Shown here piece by piece: positions 21,990 to 31,775 of a DNA stretch of 64,000 nucleotides. Source of the stretch: Spirometra erinaceieuropaei (Eukaryota; Platyhelminthes; Cestoda; Diphyllobothriidea; Diphyllobothriidae); NCBI GenBank assembly GCA_902702965.1, contig CACRXP010000007.1, positions 1,996,056 to 2,060,055 of the forward strand, written 5' to 3'. The position numbers and the translations under genes were made by a program. A model generated the notes under the pieces. That model saw only the letters and a program-made list of their open reading frames with translations. It had not been told where the DNA came from and ran no database searches. The number at the start of each line of letters is the position of its first letter. The first letter of the stretch is position 1.

Positions 21990-22255
21990 AAAGTTCGGCG
22001 ACGGGGTCATGTGGTACGCGGGTTTTGATCTTCGCTAGCTTTATCGACGTCAAAATTGCACGGACTGAGCTGAAGGTTAGGGTAAGGGATATGGTTGGAA
22101 TTAGCATTCGTATTAGGATTTAAGTTATTCCTAGGGTTGAGGTTGTCAGGCTTGGACTTGTCAGTCTGGATTTGCAAGTGAGGCCATCAAACAATTAGCA
22201 CACCAAGTGCAGCGATTCCGGATGAAGGGGGAGCCGTGAATGTTCATAGGTATGC
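21990..22255. repeat. Degenerate TTAGGG-like run and unassigned sequence
   Basis: Contains AAGGTTAGGGTAAGGGATAT and ATTCCTAGGGTTGAGGTTGT stretches, reminiscent of the family D core. No clear ends. Confidence 0.35.
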
Positions 22256-22259
22256 GGTA

Positions 22260-22520
22260 ACATGGCGACTGCATCCTATAAATACTGCAGCCACTTGTGC
22301 ATGAACCACCCGTATCTGCTTTTGTCTCTGATGGTTGGTTCGAGCAGGAATCCGAAACGTCAGGCTAATAAAGCTCTTGTCCCAGCGATCGTGTCTCCTT
22401 CTTCAAGATCTGCTTTAGGGTTAAGGTAGGGTTAGGGTTAGGACATGCAAATGCTGTCTCCTCCTGGAATTTAGCGCAAAACCACCTGTATTTCAAAGGC
22501 GGGCGGGCGTTCTCTTCACC
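22260..22520 (+). repeat. Family A hairpin tail joined to a family D TTAGGG-like element
   Basis: The hammerhead-like hairpin at 22328-22365 (CTGATGG, GGTTC loop GGAATCC, GAAACGTCAGGC) is followed by TAATAAAGCTC and CCCAGCGATCG. Near 22418 it runs into GGGTTAAGGTAGGGTTAGGG and the family D end CTGGAATTTAGCGCAAAACC (22464-). Two repeat families are fused end to end. The core here has CTGATGG instead of CTGATGA. Confidence 0.5.
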
Positions 22521-23390
22521 GTATCCTGCCGGGGGAGGGGGGCATATGATCTAAACAAAAAACAGGCAGCAGTTAATTACTGCTTGATCGGCAATCTTTA
22601 GAAAATAACTAGGGTCTATGGCCTCTCTACTTTCGCACGCGAGTTCAGCTAGTCCAGGAAGCATGTTAGAACAAGGAGATTTCTTATTGCGACATTCGAT
22701 CAAAGCCTTACTTTCACACTTTTTAACTCGCGCGGCCGATAAAACCTGATAAAAAATTTGAAGTATCAGCTAGCTATGTCACGATGAGCCTAAAAAGGTC
22801 CTATCACTAGGTCATTTCAAGCGGGCGGTGTGTGTGTGTGGAATTTTTAACTAAAAGGGGCCTTACGAAATGCGGTTTTTGAGTAAATTCTTCGGAACAA
22901 AGCTTTCTAGGCTCGGCCCGAAAGTTGATACGAACGTTTGTCCCGAAGTCAGTCAGCTGTTGGGGAATAAGGACTAACATTTAAAGCACATGCGAAGCAC
23001 TGGGGACCTAATGATGAGCAGAACCCCCTATAGCTGCATCATGCAGTAGACCAAAATCGACTAAACACATGTCTGGGCTTCTGGCTAGTACCTGTGCTGT
23101 CAGTATGATGAGTCATTTAGTATTTGTATACTACTGATTGCCAATTAGCAGCTCGCTATCACTAGGCAGTAGCCGATGAATTTCAGCCCAAGTATTCGCA
23201 TAGACTTCCGGACCGAGCCTGGAAAGCCTTATTCCAGAGGACTTAGCCCCAAGTTCGCGCATTAATTTCTTCAGAAATAACACATGACAGGAGAGAATGA
23301 GTTCATGTTAACTGGACCGGGGTGGCACTATCCCATCTCACAGACGGTAGGGTTGAGTGGGTCAACTTCCCAAGAAGAATTTTGTCGTCT
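22521..23390. other. Mostly unassigned; short repeats at the 3' side
   Basis: A (TG)n run of five units lies at 22827-22838. Segment 23033-23100 shares TGCAGxxxxxCAAAATCGACTAAACAC and GTCTGG with 25128-25190 next to a PLE tail. Segment 23080-23290 is a family H fragment. No gene was recognised. Confidence 0.4.
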
Positions 23391-23399
23391 TCTATAAGG

Positions 23400-24745
23400 C
23401 TTCAAGCCGGCTGAATGAACCACATTCGATAAAATAAAACTACTTATGTACTGCGCATTTTTTTCTCCTTATTGAGGCATTATTTCCCCGGAATGTATTT
23501 AAAGTAGGCATAGACAGCAGAATTTATTGAAACTAGTAAATTTCGCGCGGGCTTATCAACTGCAGTCTGTCGTTGCATAACACAAATAACAAGTGAGAAA
23601 AATACAGAGCTTTGAACTTCGACAGAGAAAATCAACGTAAAACATCAAGGTCATCCTATACTACACGTAGACTAATCAAAAAACGGTAACTTCAAAACGC
23701 AACATAGGAAAGAAAGTGGGGAAGTTAACACGTCGAGGGATTTCGTAAATCAGAAGGGCTCAGATCTACCAGGGCAAGCTGAGGTTGACCACGTGGTCTA
23801 ACTGCTTACATAGGTCGGGTTTCTCCCGCCGTATGTAGGCTGCCTCCAGCTAGCGCGGTAACCGAGCTGTTCGTGCCCGAGCTAATACTCGAAAAGATGT
23901 TTTGGGGTCAACCGAATGGCCACTATCAAGGAGACGTTTTGTAATAGAAGACCGTGGAATCTTATTCTCCTGCTTTAGAAGCCATTTAGGCAGGTGCTCA
24001 ACTGACCTGGCTGCCAGTTGCATTTGCGTTCTCCTTATTCTAGCACTCCCATAAATTTAAGTATATTTTATATAAACATGCACAAGTTGTCATTTCTTGT
24101 ACTTGTCTAGCAGCGAATTACGTTTTCGCCAAATTTTCTGTTGAAAGGACGGATAACTTTCAGTCCTCAAAAGTTTGCATTTATGACATTTTTAAGATCA
24201 TGAAATGCCCGTTCAAATAGGATTGTAACAGTTCGTTTATTAATTTACTTTAAACATTATGAAGCATCGTCCACCTGCATCGAATAAATTTTCTGAGCCT
24301 TAGCTGGTGTCTGCTTAATAGTATGGAAGAATATATGGTTTTCTTTGCTTGGAAAATACACGGTTTGTAGTTTCGAAACTCTAAACGCAAGTACAACGGT
24401 TGATCGGACTCAAAATGATTCAACAATTCAGAAACTAATCAAAACTGGGAAAATCCTTCCTTTAAGTAAAGGATTTAAAGAAAACTTAATATGTTATCAA
24501 ATCAGTACAAGATGTGATATGTTTGTTCTCGTTTTCTGTGAAATATGCTTGAATTTCTAAGGTCATCTAAATCGATTGGAGAATTTGCATCGCTTGAGTA
24601 TTTACCTCATACCTAGGGGGCTTGTTATCGACGGCCAAAAAACGAAGCGCATTAAAAAGACGGCATTCTGATGTGGTTGAAATATCTTTGGATTTTGTGG
24701 TATAATTATCAACACTGAATGATTCAGCATCCTAATAGCGCAGGT
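23400..24745. mobile_element. Diverged foldback element (copy 5) interrupted by retroelement sequence
   Basis: Left-arm remnants at 23424-23510 (AACTACTTATGTACTGCGCA) and extensive internal and right-arm similarity from 24050 to 24740 (AAACATGCACAAG, GAAATGCCCGTTC, GAAGAATATATGGTTTTC, GGAAAATACACGGTTTGTAG, GAAATATGCTTGAATTTCTAAGG). The two parts are separated by the GIY-YIG-linked fragment at 23766-24044. Outer termini are not identifiable. The oldest copy of the family in the window, and a host for a later insertion. Confidence 0.5.
23766..24044 (-). pseudogene. Retroelement endonuclease C-terminal fragment (GIY-YIG-linked)
   Basis: The minus strand reads RTQMQLAARSVEHLPKW, then SSITKRLLDSGHSVDPKTSF, RVLARARTARLP, a stop, LEAAYIRREKPDLCKQ, and VVNLSLPW before a terminal stop at 23766-23768. 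The pattern SEHLPxWL...SSIxxHLLxSGHxVDPxxxF...LRxxEAxxIxxxKPxLCxQ...LxLPW is, to my recollection, the C-terminus of GIY-YIG-containing retroelement proteins in flatworms. It differs from the 49-kb PLE type. One in-frame stop over about 90 codons: recently inactivated or nearly intact. Confidence 0.6.
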
Positions 24746-24749
24746 ACTG

Positions 24750-25164
24750 TCTAAAAGCCCAGACAAGCGTGTCCCACCAATCTCATGTCGCTTCACGGCG
24801 TGGCGGCGTGCGTCCAGTTCATCTCCGAGTCACCTCAGCATTCCCTGTGTGCTTTCTGGTAGGTAAACTCCAGTCGCCACGCTGCCTTGTTTACTTTTTC
24901 GGGGAAGTAAGTGCGCGAACATGGAGTGAATCCTTTTAAACAAAACTCTTAAACTTTCAGACCGAGCGTGAAAAGCTTTGTTCCCACCTATTGACACCCC
25001 CAAGTTTGAGCATTAGCTTTCGAGGAACTCAAAAAAGGGCAGCATTGAAAAACTGTAGTATCTACCAGAAGGCACATAAGGACTGCTGGAGACTCATTTT
25101 TGATCGAATCTCCCGTGGCCACGTCATGCAGCGGCACAAAATCGACTAAACACGCGTGTCTGGA
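24750..25164. repeat. Repeat family H fragment and retroelement-tail-linked piece
   Basis: 24900-25060 matches the family H pattern (CAGACCGAGCGTGAAAAGCTTT, CCCAAGTTTGAGCATTAGCTTT). 25128-25164 carries GCAGCGGCACAAAATCGACT, also seen at 23033. This is intronic DNA upstream of the channel exon. The rest is unassigned. Confidence 0.4.
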
Positions 25165-25456
25165 CCTTCAGCTAGTGTCTGTGCATAAGTGAAGGCGAAA
25201 GGTGGTCGCGCACCGGAACATTCTGTTAATTGTTCTGAGCTTTCGAACTCGCGCAGGAGTCCATCGTCAGAGATATAAGCAGCAACAGAAGAGGCGGCGT
25301 TATAGGCCGTGTTAGCCAATCATCGATCGAGGGCTTAAAACTGGAGGTGACTGCGCAGGGCTTCGTACGCCGGCGCCAGGTCGCTCGATCGATCGACTAA
25401 ATTCTCATCCGAGGCACAGGATTCAATCACTTCTCGGCCTGCGTTCTCAGTATGGT
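25165..25456 (-). pseudogene. Penelope-like element 3' end inside the channel intron
   Basis: The minus strand encodes AGREVIESCASDENLVDR and SDLAPAYEALRSHLQ, the C-terminal part of the GIY-YIG endonuclease seen intact at 49.1 kb. It is followed by the tail hairpin CTGACGATGGACTC...GAGTTCGAAAGC (about 25229-25272) and CAGAACAATTAACAG. It lies antisense to the channel gene and ends about 65 bp before the splice acceptor. 5'-truncated, non-functional. Confidence 0.65.
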
Positions 25457-25504
25457 GAATCGTCCAGGATATAGCTTTGACACATAATCTTAAGAATGTT
25501 TCGT

Positions 25505-25521
25505 TTCTCTTCCCTCGGCAG
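25505..25521 (+). promoter_or_regulatory. Splice acceptor of the channel exon
   Basis: A pyrimidine-rich run (TTCTCTTCCCTCGGCAG) ends in AG at 25520-25521, directly before the first codon of transmembrane segment S1. The exon phase is 0, so the upstream exon should end on a complete codon. Confidence 0.85.
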
Positions 25522-26781
25522 GTGGTCGCTGTGATTTCAGTGACCTTCATTCTCCTCTCTACGGTCGGTCTCGCATTGAACTCCATCACGGCGACCAGTC
25601 ACGAGAGTCACCAATATGAACACAACAACTCCACCCATTCCAATAAAACACACTGGCACCTCGTGCAGTCCCATTCAGCCACCCAGCGTCACCTGGACAA
25701 TCTGGAGCTGGTTTGTATAACCTGGTTCACCATCGAGTATGTGCTCAGGTTTGCAGTGGCACCCTACAAGTGTGCCTTTCTAAAGAGCCCCATGAACATC
25801 ATCGACGTGATCGCCATCCTGCCTTACTACATCTCCAAGGCTCTGGACTCGCTGACTGCCATTAGTAAGGTGGTGCAGGTCTTCCGACTGTTGCGAGTCC
25901 TACGCGTCCTCAAGTTGGCTCGTCACTCAATCGGACTGCAGGCACTTGGCTACACTGTACGGCGGTCCTACAAGGAACTCGGTCTGCTCATGATGCTGGT
26001 TGCGATGGGTGTGCTCATCTTCTCCAGCCTGGCCTACTTTGCGGAGAAGGACGAGAAGGATACCGCCTTTAAGAGCATTCCAGCCACCTTCTGGTGGGCC
26101 ATCATTACAATGACCACCGTTGGCTACGGGGATATGAGCCCACGCACAACGATGGGCAAGATTATTGGATCCGGTTGTGCGCTCTGTGGGGTGCTGGTGC
26201 TAGCCATGCCCATCCCCATCATTGTCAACAACTTCGCCGAATTCTACAAGGACCAGATGCGTCGAGAAAAGGCGATTAAAAGGCATGAGGAGATGCAGAG
26301 AGCACGCCAGACCGGCAGTCTTCAGTCCTCCCTGGATCTATTTTCTGCGCCCATCTCACCCCCAGCTGACACTGATGCATCCACACAGCATAATCGGCAA
26401 CAGCGTCCACTGACGCAGCAGCAGCAGCAGCAACAGCCCCTCTTATCTGACGTTGAGGAACGTTCTGAAACTGTCTCCCATCTACCGCAGTTAAGCAGGG
26501 CCTCAACGCCTCCCAAGAGCCCCGGCAGACTGCATTATTCCTGCTCCTTCATAACCCGATCTCCAGCCAAATCGCCCTGGGCCTTGGCGTTCTCGAAACA
26601 GGACGGTGAGCGCAGTCACAGTCTGCCTCGCGAGCTGGACTCTCCGGGATCACAGAATCTACCCGAGAAGGATCCTACTCTGGCCAGTAATCCTGGGGAA
26701 GCCGCCAGTCATGCGGAACATCAGGACCAGGAGGAGGTCCATGTGGTGGTTCATAATAACACTGCACCGGAGACGACGTGA
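25522..26781 (+). CDS. Shab/Kv2-type voltage-gated K+ channel, S1-to-C-terminus exon (partial gene)
   Basis: Encodes 419 residues of a voltage-gated potassium channel subunit that would act as a tetramer in the plasma membrane. Numbering from exon residue V1: S1 about 1-20; extended His-rich S1-S2 linker 21-60 with sequons NNS, NST and NKT (N35, N36, N41); S2 61-80; S3 91-105; S4 116-135 with R122, R125, R128, K131, R134; S4-S5 and S5 to about 175 ([14 protein letters not shown], a Kv2 signature); filter TMTTVGYGD 196-204; S6 with PIP 230-232 and [10 protein letters not shown]. The tail has a Q7 run (299-305) and SP/TP sites. S4 sequence and FAEKDEKD favour Kv2/Shab over Shaker, Shal or Shaw. 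The N-terminal T1 exon is not in view. The ATG at 25477 lies in the intron and is not the start. Ends at TGA 26779-26781. Confidence 0.93.
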   Translation: MVAVISVTFILLSTVGLALNSITATSHESHQYEHNNSTHSNKTHWHLVQSHSATQRHLDNLELVCITWFTIEYVLRFAVAPYKCAFLKSPMNIIDVIAILPYYISKALDSLTAISKVVQVFRLLRVLRVLKLARHSIGLQALGYTVRRSYKELGLLMMLVAMGVLIFSSLAYFAEKDEKDTAFKSIPATFWWAIITMTTVGYGDMSPRTTMGKIIGSGCALCGVLVLAMPIPIIVNNFAEFYKDQMRREKAIKRHEEMQRARQTGSLQSSLDLFSAPISPPADTDASTQHNRQQRPLTQQQQQQQPLLSDVEERSETVSHLPQLSRASTPPKSPGRLHYSCSFITRSPAKSPWALAFSKQDGERSHSLPRELDSPGSQNLPEKDPTLASNPGEAASHAEHQDQEEVHVVVHNNTAPETT

Positions 26782-26790
26782 TGGTGAGTC
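26782..26790 (+). promoter_or_regulatory. Possible splice donor just after the stop codon
   Basis: The sequence after TGA is TG followed by GTGAGT, a good donor match with GT at 26784-26785. If used, the exon would end 2 bases after the stop and the 3' UTR would be spliced to a distant exon. No AATAAA is seen in the next several hundred bases, which fits. It may also be chance. Confidence 0.35.
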
Positions 26791-26794
26791 CTCG

Positions 26795-27045
26795 CAGTGC
26801 TCCATTTTGATCTCATGCCCCTCATTCGTATACTCTACATGCCAGATGTTTTTTTGGTTTGAAACCTGGTCATTTGCTGTGTGGACCAGGAGGTGTGGAG
26901 TGAAGCGCCAAGGTGCGGGCTCGATCGTGCCATCCACCTGCGTCCTCCCCGTCTCAGGTCTTCTTGACTGTCTTGACACCGGGCCCAGGTGGGGGAGGAG
27001 GAGAGAGTGCGGCAAATGATGCGTAAATCTATATTCCCTTATGGG
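26795..27045 (+). repeat. Family B copy directly downstream of the channel exon
   Basis: Landmarks ACCTGGTCATTTGCTGTGTG, GACCAGGAGGTGTGGAGTG, CTTCTTGACTGTCTTGACAC, CGGGCCCAGGTGGGGGAGGA and GGAGAGAGTGCGG correspond to the reverse complement of 6380-6510 and 63000-63120. Frames on both strands here resemble those in the other copies. The repeat begins within about 60 bp of the stop codon, so it may lie in the 3' UTR or following intron. Confidence 0.65.
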
Positions 27046-27204
27046 CAGGGCCAACCGCCCTACCTGAACATGCCGACTGTCTCAACCCTCAGCACAAATC
27101 ACGCCGACCGTCTGGAGCAGTGTCCGATCATTTTCATGCGGATTTTGCCAGCGGGTTCCAGATAGGAGCAGGCACTCTCATATGAGTGAGCCCTGAGCCT
27201 GGTA

Positions 27205-27425
27205 CATTCTGCATAGCCGGGTCGTGCGTGGCACGCGTAGACAGACTATATGTCTCCTCGGCCCCTGAGTCCGCGCCTAAGTCCGGCTTACCGACACTGC
27301 CCCGCCACCGGAGTCTGGTGGGTGATGGAGGAAGGGGTGCGATAGACGCTGCGCAAGTCTACCTCCCTGTGCACTTATTCACGCCCAAGTCGCTGCTGTT
27401 GTGTTCACTCTGAAAGAGGTGGGAA
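27205..27425 (+). repeat. Family B copy (second type)
   Basis: GTCGTGCGTGGCACGCGTAG, CCGCCACCGGAGTCTGGTGG and GCGCAAGTCTACCTCC occur in the same order as at 31215-31460, 33425-33610 and 45090-45250. The 75-codon frame across it is repeat-derived. Confidence 0.6.
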
Positions 27426-27429
27426 TGTG

Positions 27430-28150
27430 GTGGACGCTGTCATCCACGACCGTCGGACTCACAGATGCGAACAGTTCTGTTGGGTGGGTGTATTTGACCA
27501 AAATCGCTGCTGTCTCCGTTCTTCCATCTTCATTTGACAACCTCTGACACGGTTTCCGCTGCTGCTGTTTGGCCTTATGGGCGAGAACTCATTGCCCATC
27601 CGCCACCACAATGAAGGCCGTGAAATTTTGTTCTAAGATGTTGATAAGTTCGGACTTTGTCCGTGTTAGCGCTGAGGCAGGTTTGTTGTCTCAAAACTAA
27701 CCAGAAATTCTGGCATCTAAGAGTTCTCGGGATACTCGTTAGTCACTTATGGTTACCCAGATTATAACATAATTGAGAAACCGCAGACAAGAAGATATGG
27801 ATGGGAGGGAGAAGCAAAAAGAAGAAGAAGGATAGGTGGAAGAGGAGGAGGGGGAGGTAAAGAGTGAGGAGATCGCAGGGAAAAATTTGAGTGCAAGGAA
27901 AGGCAGAATAACAGGACGTTTGCCAGTAAACCGCTGAAAGCTCAAAGTACGGGTTTCGGCGGTGATGATAGTGTAGGGCCGCCAAGTAGATGACAACCAC
28001 GAAAACATACCCTAACATTCAGTGTGACTGCAAACACCACTTGATATTCACCGTTCCTTTTGTTTGAACTTGCTCTCCTTTCCCCGACTTAATTTAGACT
28101 TGCTGGTGGCGCTTCATTTACATTCCGTTGTTTTTTTAGAAATTGCTTTC
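27430..28150. other. No recognisable gene
   Basis: Includes a purine-rich tract at 27800-27865 that makes artefactual Ser/Phe-rich frames on the minus strand. No repeat family or domain was recognised. Confidence 0.4.
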
Positions 28151-28154
28151 TGTT

Positions 28155-28340
28155 TATGTTTTTCCTTAGCGTATAATAAGACTTTCGGCAGAAATTTTAT
28201 CTATTTTCTGTGTCTTCTTGCTCTCCGTCCTGTGTGCTGGCCCACCCGTAAAACCCCGTCTACCAAAATTTAACGTATGACACGGTCCACAGGCTAGCTC
28301 GAGTTAGTTGTGGGTCCTACAGCCTATTGTTGCCTCACTA
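28155..28340 (+). repeat. Repeat family A copy (body without hairpin)
   Basis: Contains AATAAGACTTTCGGCAGAAA, ATTTTCTGTGTCTTCTTGCTC, GACACGGTCCACAGGCTAGC and AGTTAGTTGTGGGTCCTACA, matching the minus strand at 3960-4160 and, more distantly, 39885-40080. Confidence 0.6.
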
Positions 28341-28940
28341 TGAACTAAATCACGCGCAAGTCACCGTGCCGGCTTCATCTTGCTGTGGAGCACACGGTGG
28401 ACATCGTCGGGAACGACGGTTTAACTGGCTATATGTTAGAGTTGTGACAGAAACTTTTTAAAACCTTTCGGGGCATTCTGACAAGCAAAAAAGGCGTCTG
28501 CAAAAGAAACTTTTCAAGCGGTACCTGATTCTAGGATTAATTTTTTTACTGGGTGAAGGCATGCGTAACAGCTACAGAAGAAGTAGAAAACTAGTGTAGG
28601 CGAACTAATTCGCTTCAGTAGTAACATCATAAATAACGCGTCAGACCGTATCGACGTGTCACTTTCAGAATTCCACATCTTGCCTGCCCTGTTTACGAGC
28701 ACATAGCGGGTCGCCTTCGTGAGTATCGGCAGAAAAGTCCCCATGGACACACGAGAGGACGCTGATTAGTTGACTGTCGGGTCAAAGGCAGGTTTCAAAG
28801 GCAGTATGCCACTGATCATTGGTGGGTTAGTGCTCTTTTAAAATTTGATTTACTCCGAGGTCCAGGTGTGCGCTCGCTTCACGTGCTTCGGTTCGCGCAC
28901 TTCCAGAGGCTGTCGTCAGTCCAATGAGGCCTAGGAAGCT
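28341..28940. other. No recognisable gene
   Basis: Nothing recognised. The short minus frame at 28514-28750 has no domain. Confidence 0.4.
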
Positions 28941-28942
28941 TA

Positions 28943-29935
28943 CAGTGAGTGACCAATCTCATGAAATGTTCGCCAGAATTCTGAAATGCGTTTTCGATTT
29001 GGAAGCATTAATTAGGCGGGTTTGTAATACTGATTATCTTGCGGCGTAATCCTATAATATTCCGGACTCGACAGGATGTCGGCTTTTGAATTTACTTCTT
29101 TTCAATCTCCTGTGGAAACCGTGCTCAGTAAAATATGACTACTTATGTAGCATGCATTTTTCACACTGATTTTCGATTGTCTCGCAAATTCAGAAATTTG
29201 TTATAAAAAATGAGCAGAAATATGCTATCTTTCACTCGTTCGATAGGGAACCACCTCATAACCATATTTTATACTCGAAGAAGCAGTATAACTAGGTTTG
29301 AAAAAAAGTTTTCTAATTCGCGAATAATTTGGAGCTTATCAGCCGTTGCATTAGCGCCTAGTGATTGTAGCCTACAAGCTTCATTCGTTCCGCGTAAAGA
29401 AAATCCCATATTCTTCTATGCCTTTAAAAAGATTTAATATAAAGTCCATAAAATTTTGCAATGGATCCGGACTATGATGTACACTTCATGAGGAACAGTG
29501 GTAAAAGGACAGGTATGATGCTGTATGAATAGACATCGCGCGACCTTAAAAAATCTTGTAATTAGAAACTTGGCTAAAACCTAATTATACTGCTTCTTCG
29601 AGTATAAAATATGAAGATGAGGTGGTTCCCTATCAAGCGGGTGAAAGAAGGCACATTTTTGTTAATGTTTCTTATAAAATGTATTTGAATTTCCAAGGCC
29701 ATCGAATGTCAATGAGAAAAATGCATGCAAGTTATGTAGTCACTTTTTGCCGATCAAGACTTCTACAGGACATTGGAAAGACGTGCATTTTGAAGCCGAT
29801 ATCCTGCCGAAATCGAAATATTATAGGATTACGCAGCAAAATAATCGGTATTACAACTCCATCTAATTAATCCTTCCTAATCGAAAACGCATTTCAGAAT
29901 TTTGGCGAACATTTCATGAGAACGGTTACTCACTG
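28943..29935. mobile_element. Foldback DNA element, copy 6
   Basis: 993 bp, CAGTGAGTGACCAATCTCATG at the left and the inverted GAGAACGGTTACTCACTG at the right. Left flank TA (28941-28942), right flank TC, so one target base pair has changed. Member of the CAGTGAGTGACC subfamily, with arms of about 370 bp. Frames at 29210-29437 and 29622-29870 are the two arms read through and are not genes. Confidence 0.85.
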
Positions 29936-30370
29936 TCAATATTTTTGTTTTATTTTTAATAAAAATTTCCCCCCACTTTCCTTCAAACTATCGGTCTACA
30001 GCTACTCCTTGTTTCGAATTCCTTGGGTGGTAGGTCCAGACCAACTAACAGAAACAGCAGTCAACTAGGGAGTCACCAAAGCGTCAACAAAACTTGTGTA
30101 GATGAGAGATTTTTGAACGCTGACGCTACCTCACACAGAACTATGTGCCCCCCAGAAAACAGACCTCAGGACTGCCGAAAAAAAGTAAAAAAGGCGAGTT
30201 GCAGGAAGCAGTTAGGACGAAGGAAACGCAATTGCTGAAACAAGAGATCCATTCGTCCGACGATTCAGAACCAACCTAGAATTCAGTTTCTAGTTTAAAT
30301 ATGAAATGTCTGACGAATAAAATTCATCTTCCAACGATCTAGCCTCCCTCCAAGCCGGTAGGACAGGGGA
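29936..30370. other. No recognisable gene
   Basis: Unassigned. The minus strand at 30225-30300 has a faint resemblance to a hairpin tail (CGTCCGACGATTCAGAACC), too weak to call. Confidence 0.35.
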
Positions 30371-30520
30371 ATAGGAACTCTCACGTAATATGGGTGGCCT
30401 TGCGACAAAAATTTCCGGAAAGGGTATATATCCGTATGTCGCCTAACCTTAATCACTCTTGGATTTAGCGTAAGACCACCTGCATTGTGCGTGGAGAGGG
30501 GGAGTTCCTACTGTCGATAA
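30370..30520. repeat. Family D fragment (no telomere-like core)
   Basis: The left part GGGTGGCCTTGCGA and the right part TTGGATTTAGCGTAAGACCACCTGCATT form the inverted family D ends, with a short middle including CGCCTAACCTTAATC. A small deleted version of the 12.9- and 43.4-kb elements. Confidence 0.45.
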
Positions 30521-30688
30521 GGCGACAGACCGCGAGACTCTACATGGACCAGGCTGGGAACTGTGAAGGCTCACCGAAAATAACTCCGACATTGTCGCAA
30601 TCGATCCACTTCGATTACTATTATTATTCTCAATGAATGCTAAAGTAAATACGAAGAAGTATCAGCCCTTAGCCAATGCAAAAATAAG

Positions 30689-30812
30689 TGGTAAGAGGGA
30701 GCTCATTGATCGCGCTACGGAACTCACTCGTCCCGTTGTGTCTTGGAAATATCTCTCAAGCACAACGGGACGAGTGAGTTCCGTAGCGCGATCGGTGAGC
30801 TCCCTCCTACCA
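30689..30812. repeat. Family C palindrome (52-bp arms)
   Basis: Arms 30689-30740 and 30761-30812 are inverted copies with about three mismatches around a 20-bp loop (TCTTGGAAATATCTCTCAAG). The outer part, GAGCTC...GATCGCGCTACGGAACTCAC, matches the half-palindrome at 21713. It precedes a SINE, as at 16.8 kb, but with a different inner sequence. Confidence 0.85.
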
Positions 30813-30839
30813 TTATATGTACCTGATCGCAACCGACAG

Positions 30840-31010
30840 GACATCAAGCCCGTGGCTCAGTGGTTAGAGTCGTTGGATTTCCAACTAACACGTCGCGGGA
30901 TCGAACCCCAGGTGTTCCACACTTCGGAGTTAGGTATGACTGGCTGACGACGACTAATAGGTCAGAAATGGTCATTCCAGTCTTCCTTGTCTTTGTCGGC
31001 AATGCTAGTC
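30840..31010 (+). mobile_element. tRNA-derived SINE (family C)
   Basis: AGCCCGTGGCTCAGTGGTTA gives box A (TGGCTCAGTGG). GTCGCGGGATCGAACCCC gives box B (GATCGAACC). Body CACACTTCGGAGTTAGG, GGCTGACGACGACTAATAGG and CCTTGTCTTTGTCGGCAATG. The best preserved promoter boxes of the family in this window after the 38.4-kb copy. Confidence 0.75.
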
Positions 31011-31210
31011 TGTGAAAATAACTATTGCTGTCATACTAGCTTTTAACTGAATCAGTGTCACATTTGTCCTCCCTTAGAATTAAAATAAGCGAGTCTAGTC
31101 CTAACGGTTTCATTGATGATCTTACCATCTCTGCACAACCAACGTTAAATCTTGGCGATCGGAAATAAGGGGCTCAATGCCTAGGACTGTAGACTGGCCT
31201 GGTACACGGA
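31011..31210. other. No feature seen
   Basis: Short unassigned spacer between repeats. Confidence 0.4.
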
Positions 31211-31465
31211 GTGGGCATTAATCAGCGTGTGCGTGGCACACGTAGACGGGTTGTTCAAACCCATTACCAACTAAACCCGCGCCCACCTTCGATCGTCTTG
31301 ACTTTGTCTCCTTATCGGAACAAGGTGGGCGGGAGAGGAGGGAGTGCAGTAGGTGCTTTGCAAGTCTGGATCACTATAAACCAGTTCAGGCGCCAGCTAC
31401 CGAAGCTGCATCTACTCTGCGGGGCAGGCGAGGGGCGTTGTCGTCGCCGACCCTCTAGCAGTTGA
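31211..31465 (+). repeat. Family B copy (second type)
   Basis: GCGTGTGCGTGGCACACGTA, CCCATTACCAACTAAACCCG, CGATCGTCTTGACTTTGTCT and TGCAAGTCTGGATCACTATA are nearly identical to 33440-33605. The translated frame is the same in both copies, which reflects DNA similarity, not coding. Confidence 0.7.
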
Positions 31466-31579
31466 TAGTCTCTGCACAAGGAACTTGTGCGCTGCCGTAG
31501 TGCTGCTTACTACAGCCCCATCCGGGCATCCAACAAAGTGAAGGCGAAAGACTGCATTCTTGGACAACGCGTCCTGTTC

Positions 31580-31775
31580 TGACAATGACCGCCTTGTGCC
31601 CCACAGAGTGTACGCAGTATTGGCAGCTTGCGTATGGATTGGTCCATAGAGGGGCAGACTTGCCCGGCATCTACCGCACTCTCTCCTCCCCCATTCACCG
31701 CTCTCCGATGACAAGTCAATATCAAGACGATCGGAGGTGAATTCGCATTCGCGCATGCGCATTCATTGTTGAGGC
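31580..31775 (-). repeat. Family B copy, opposite orientation
   Basis: TGTGCCCCACAGAGTG, CGGCATCTACCGCACTCTCT, CCTCCCCCATTCACCG and CAAGACGATCGGAGGTGAATT correspond to the inverted form of the family. It faces the copy at 31211-31465, so the two could pair as an inverted repeat. Confidence 0.6.

Noticed and set aside
25477..25521. ATG at 25477 as start of the channel protein
   Set aside because: The 15 residues before VVAVISV are not channel-like, and a pyrimidine tract plus AG ends exactly at 25521, so this is intron read through.
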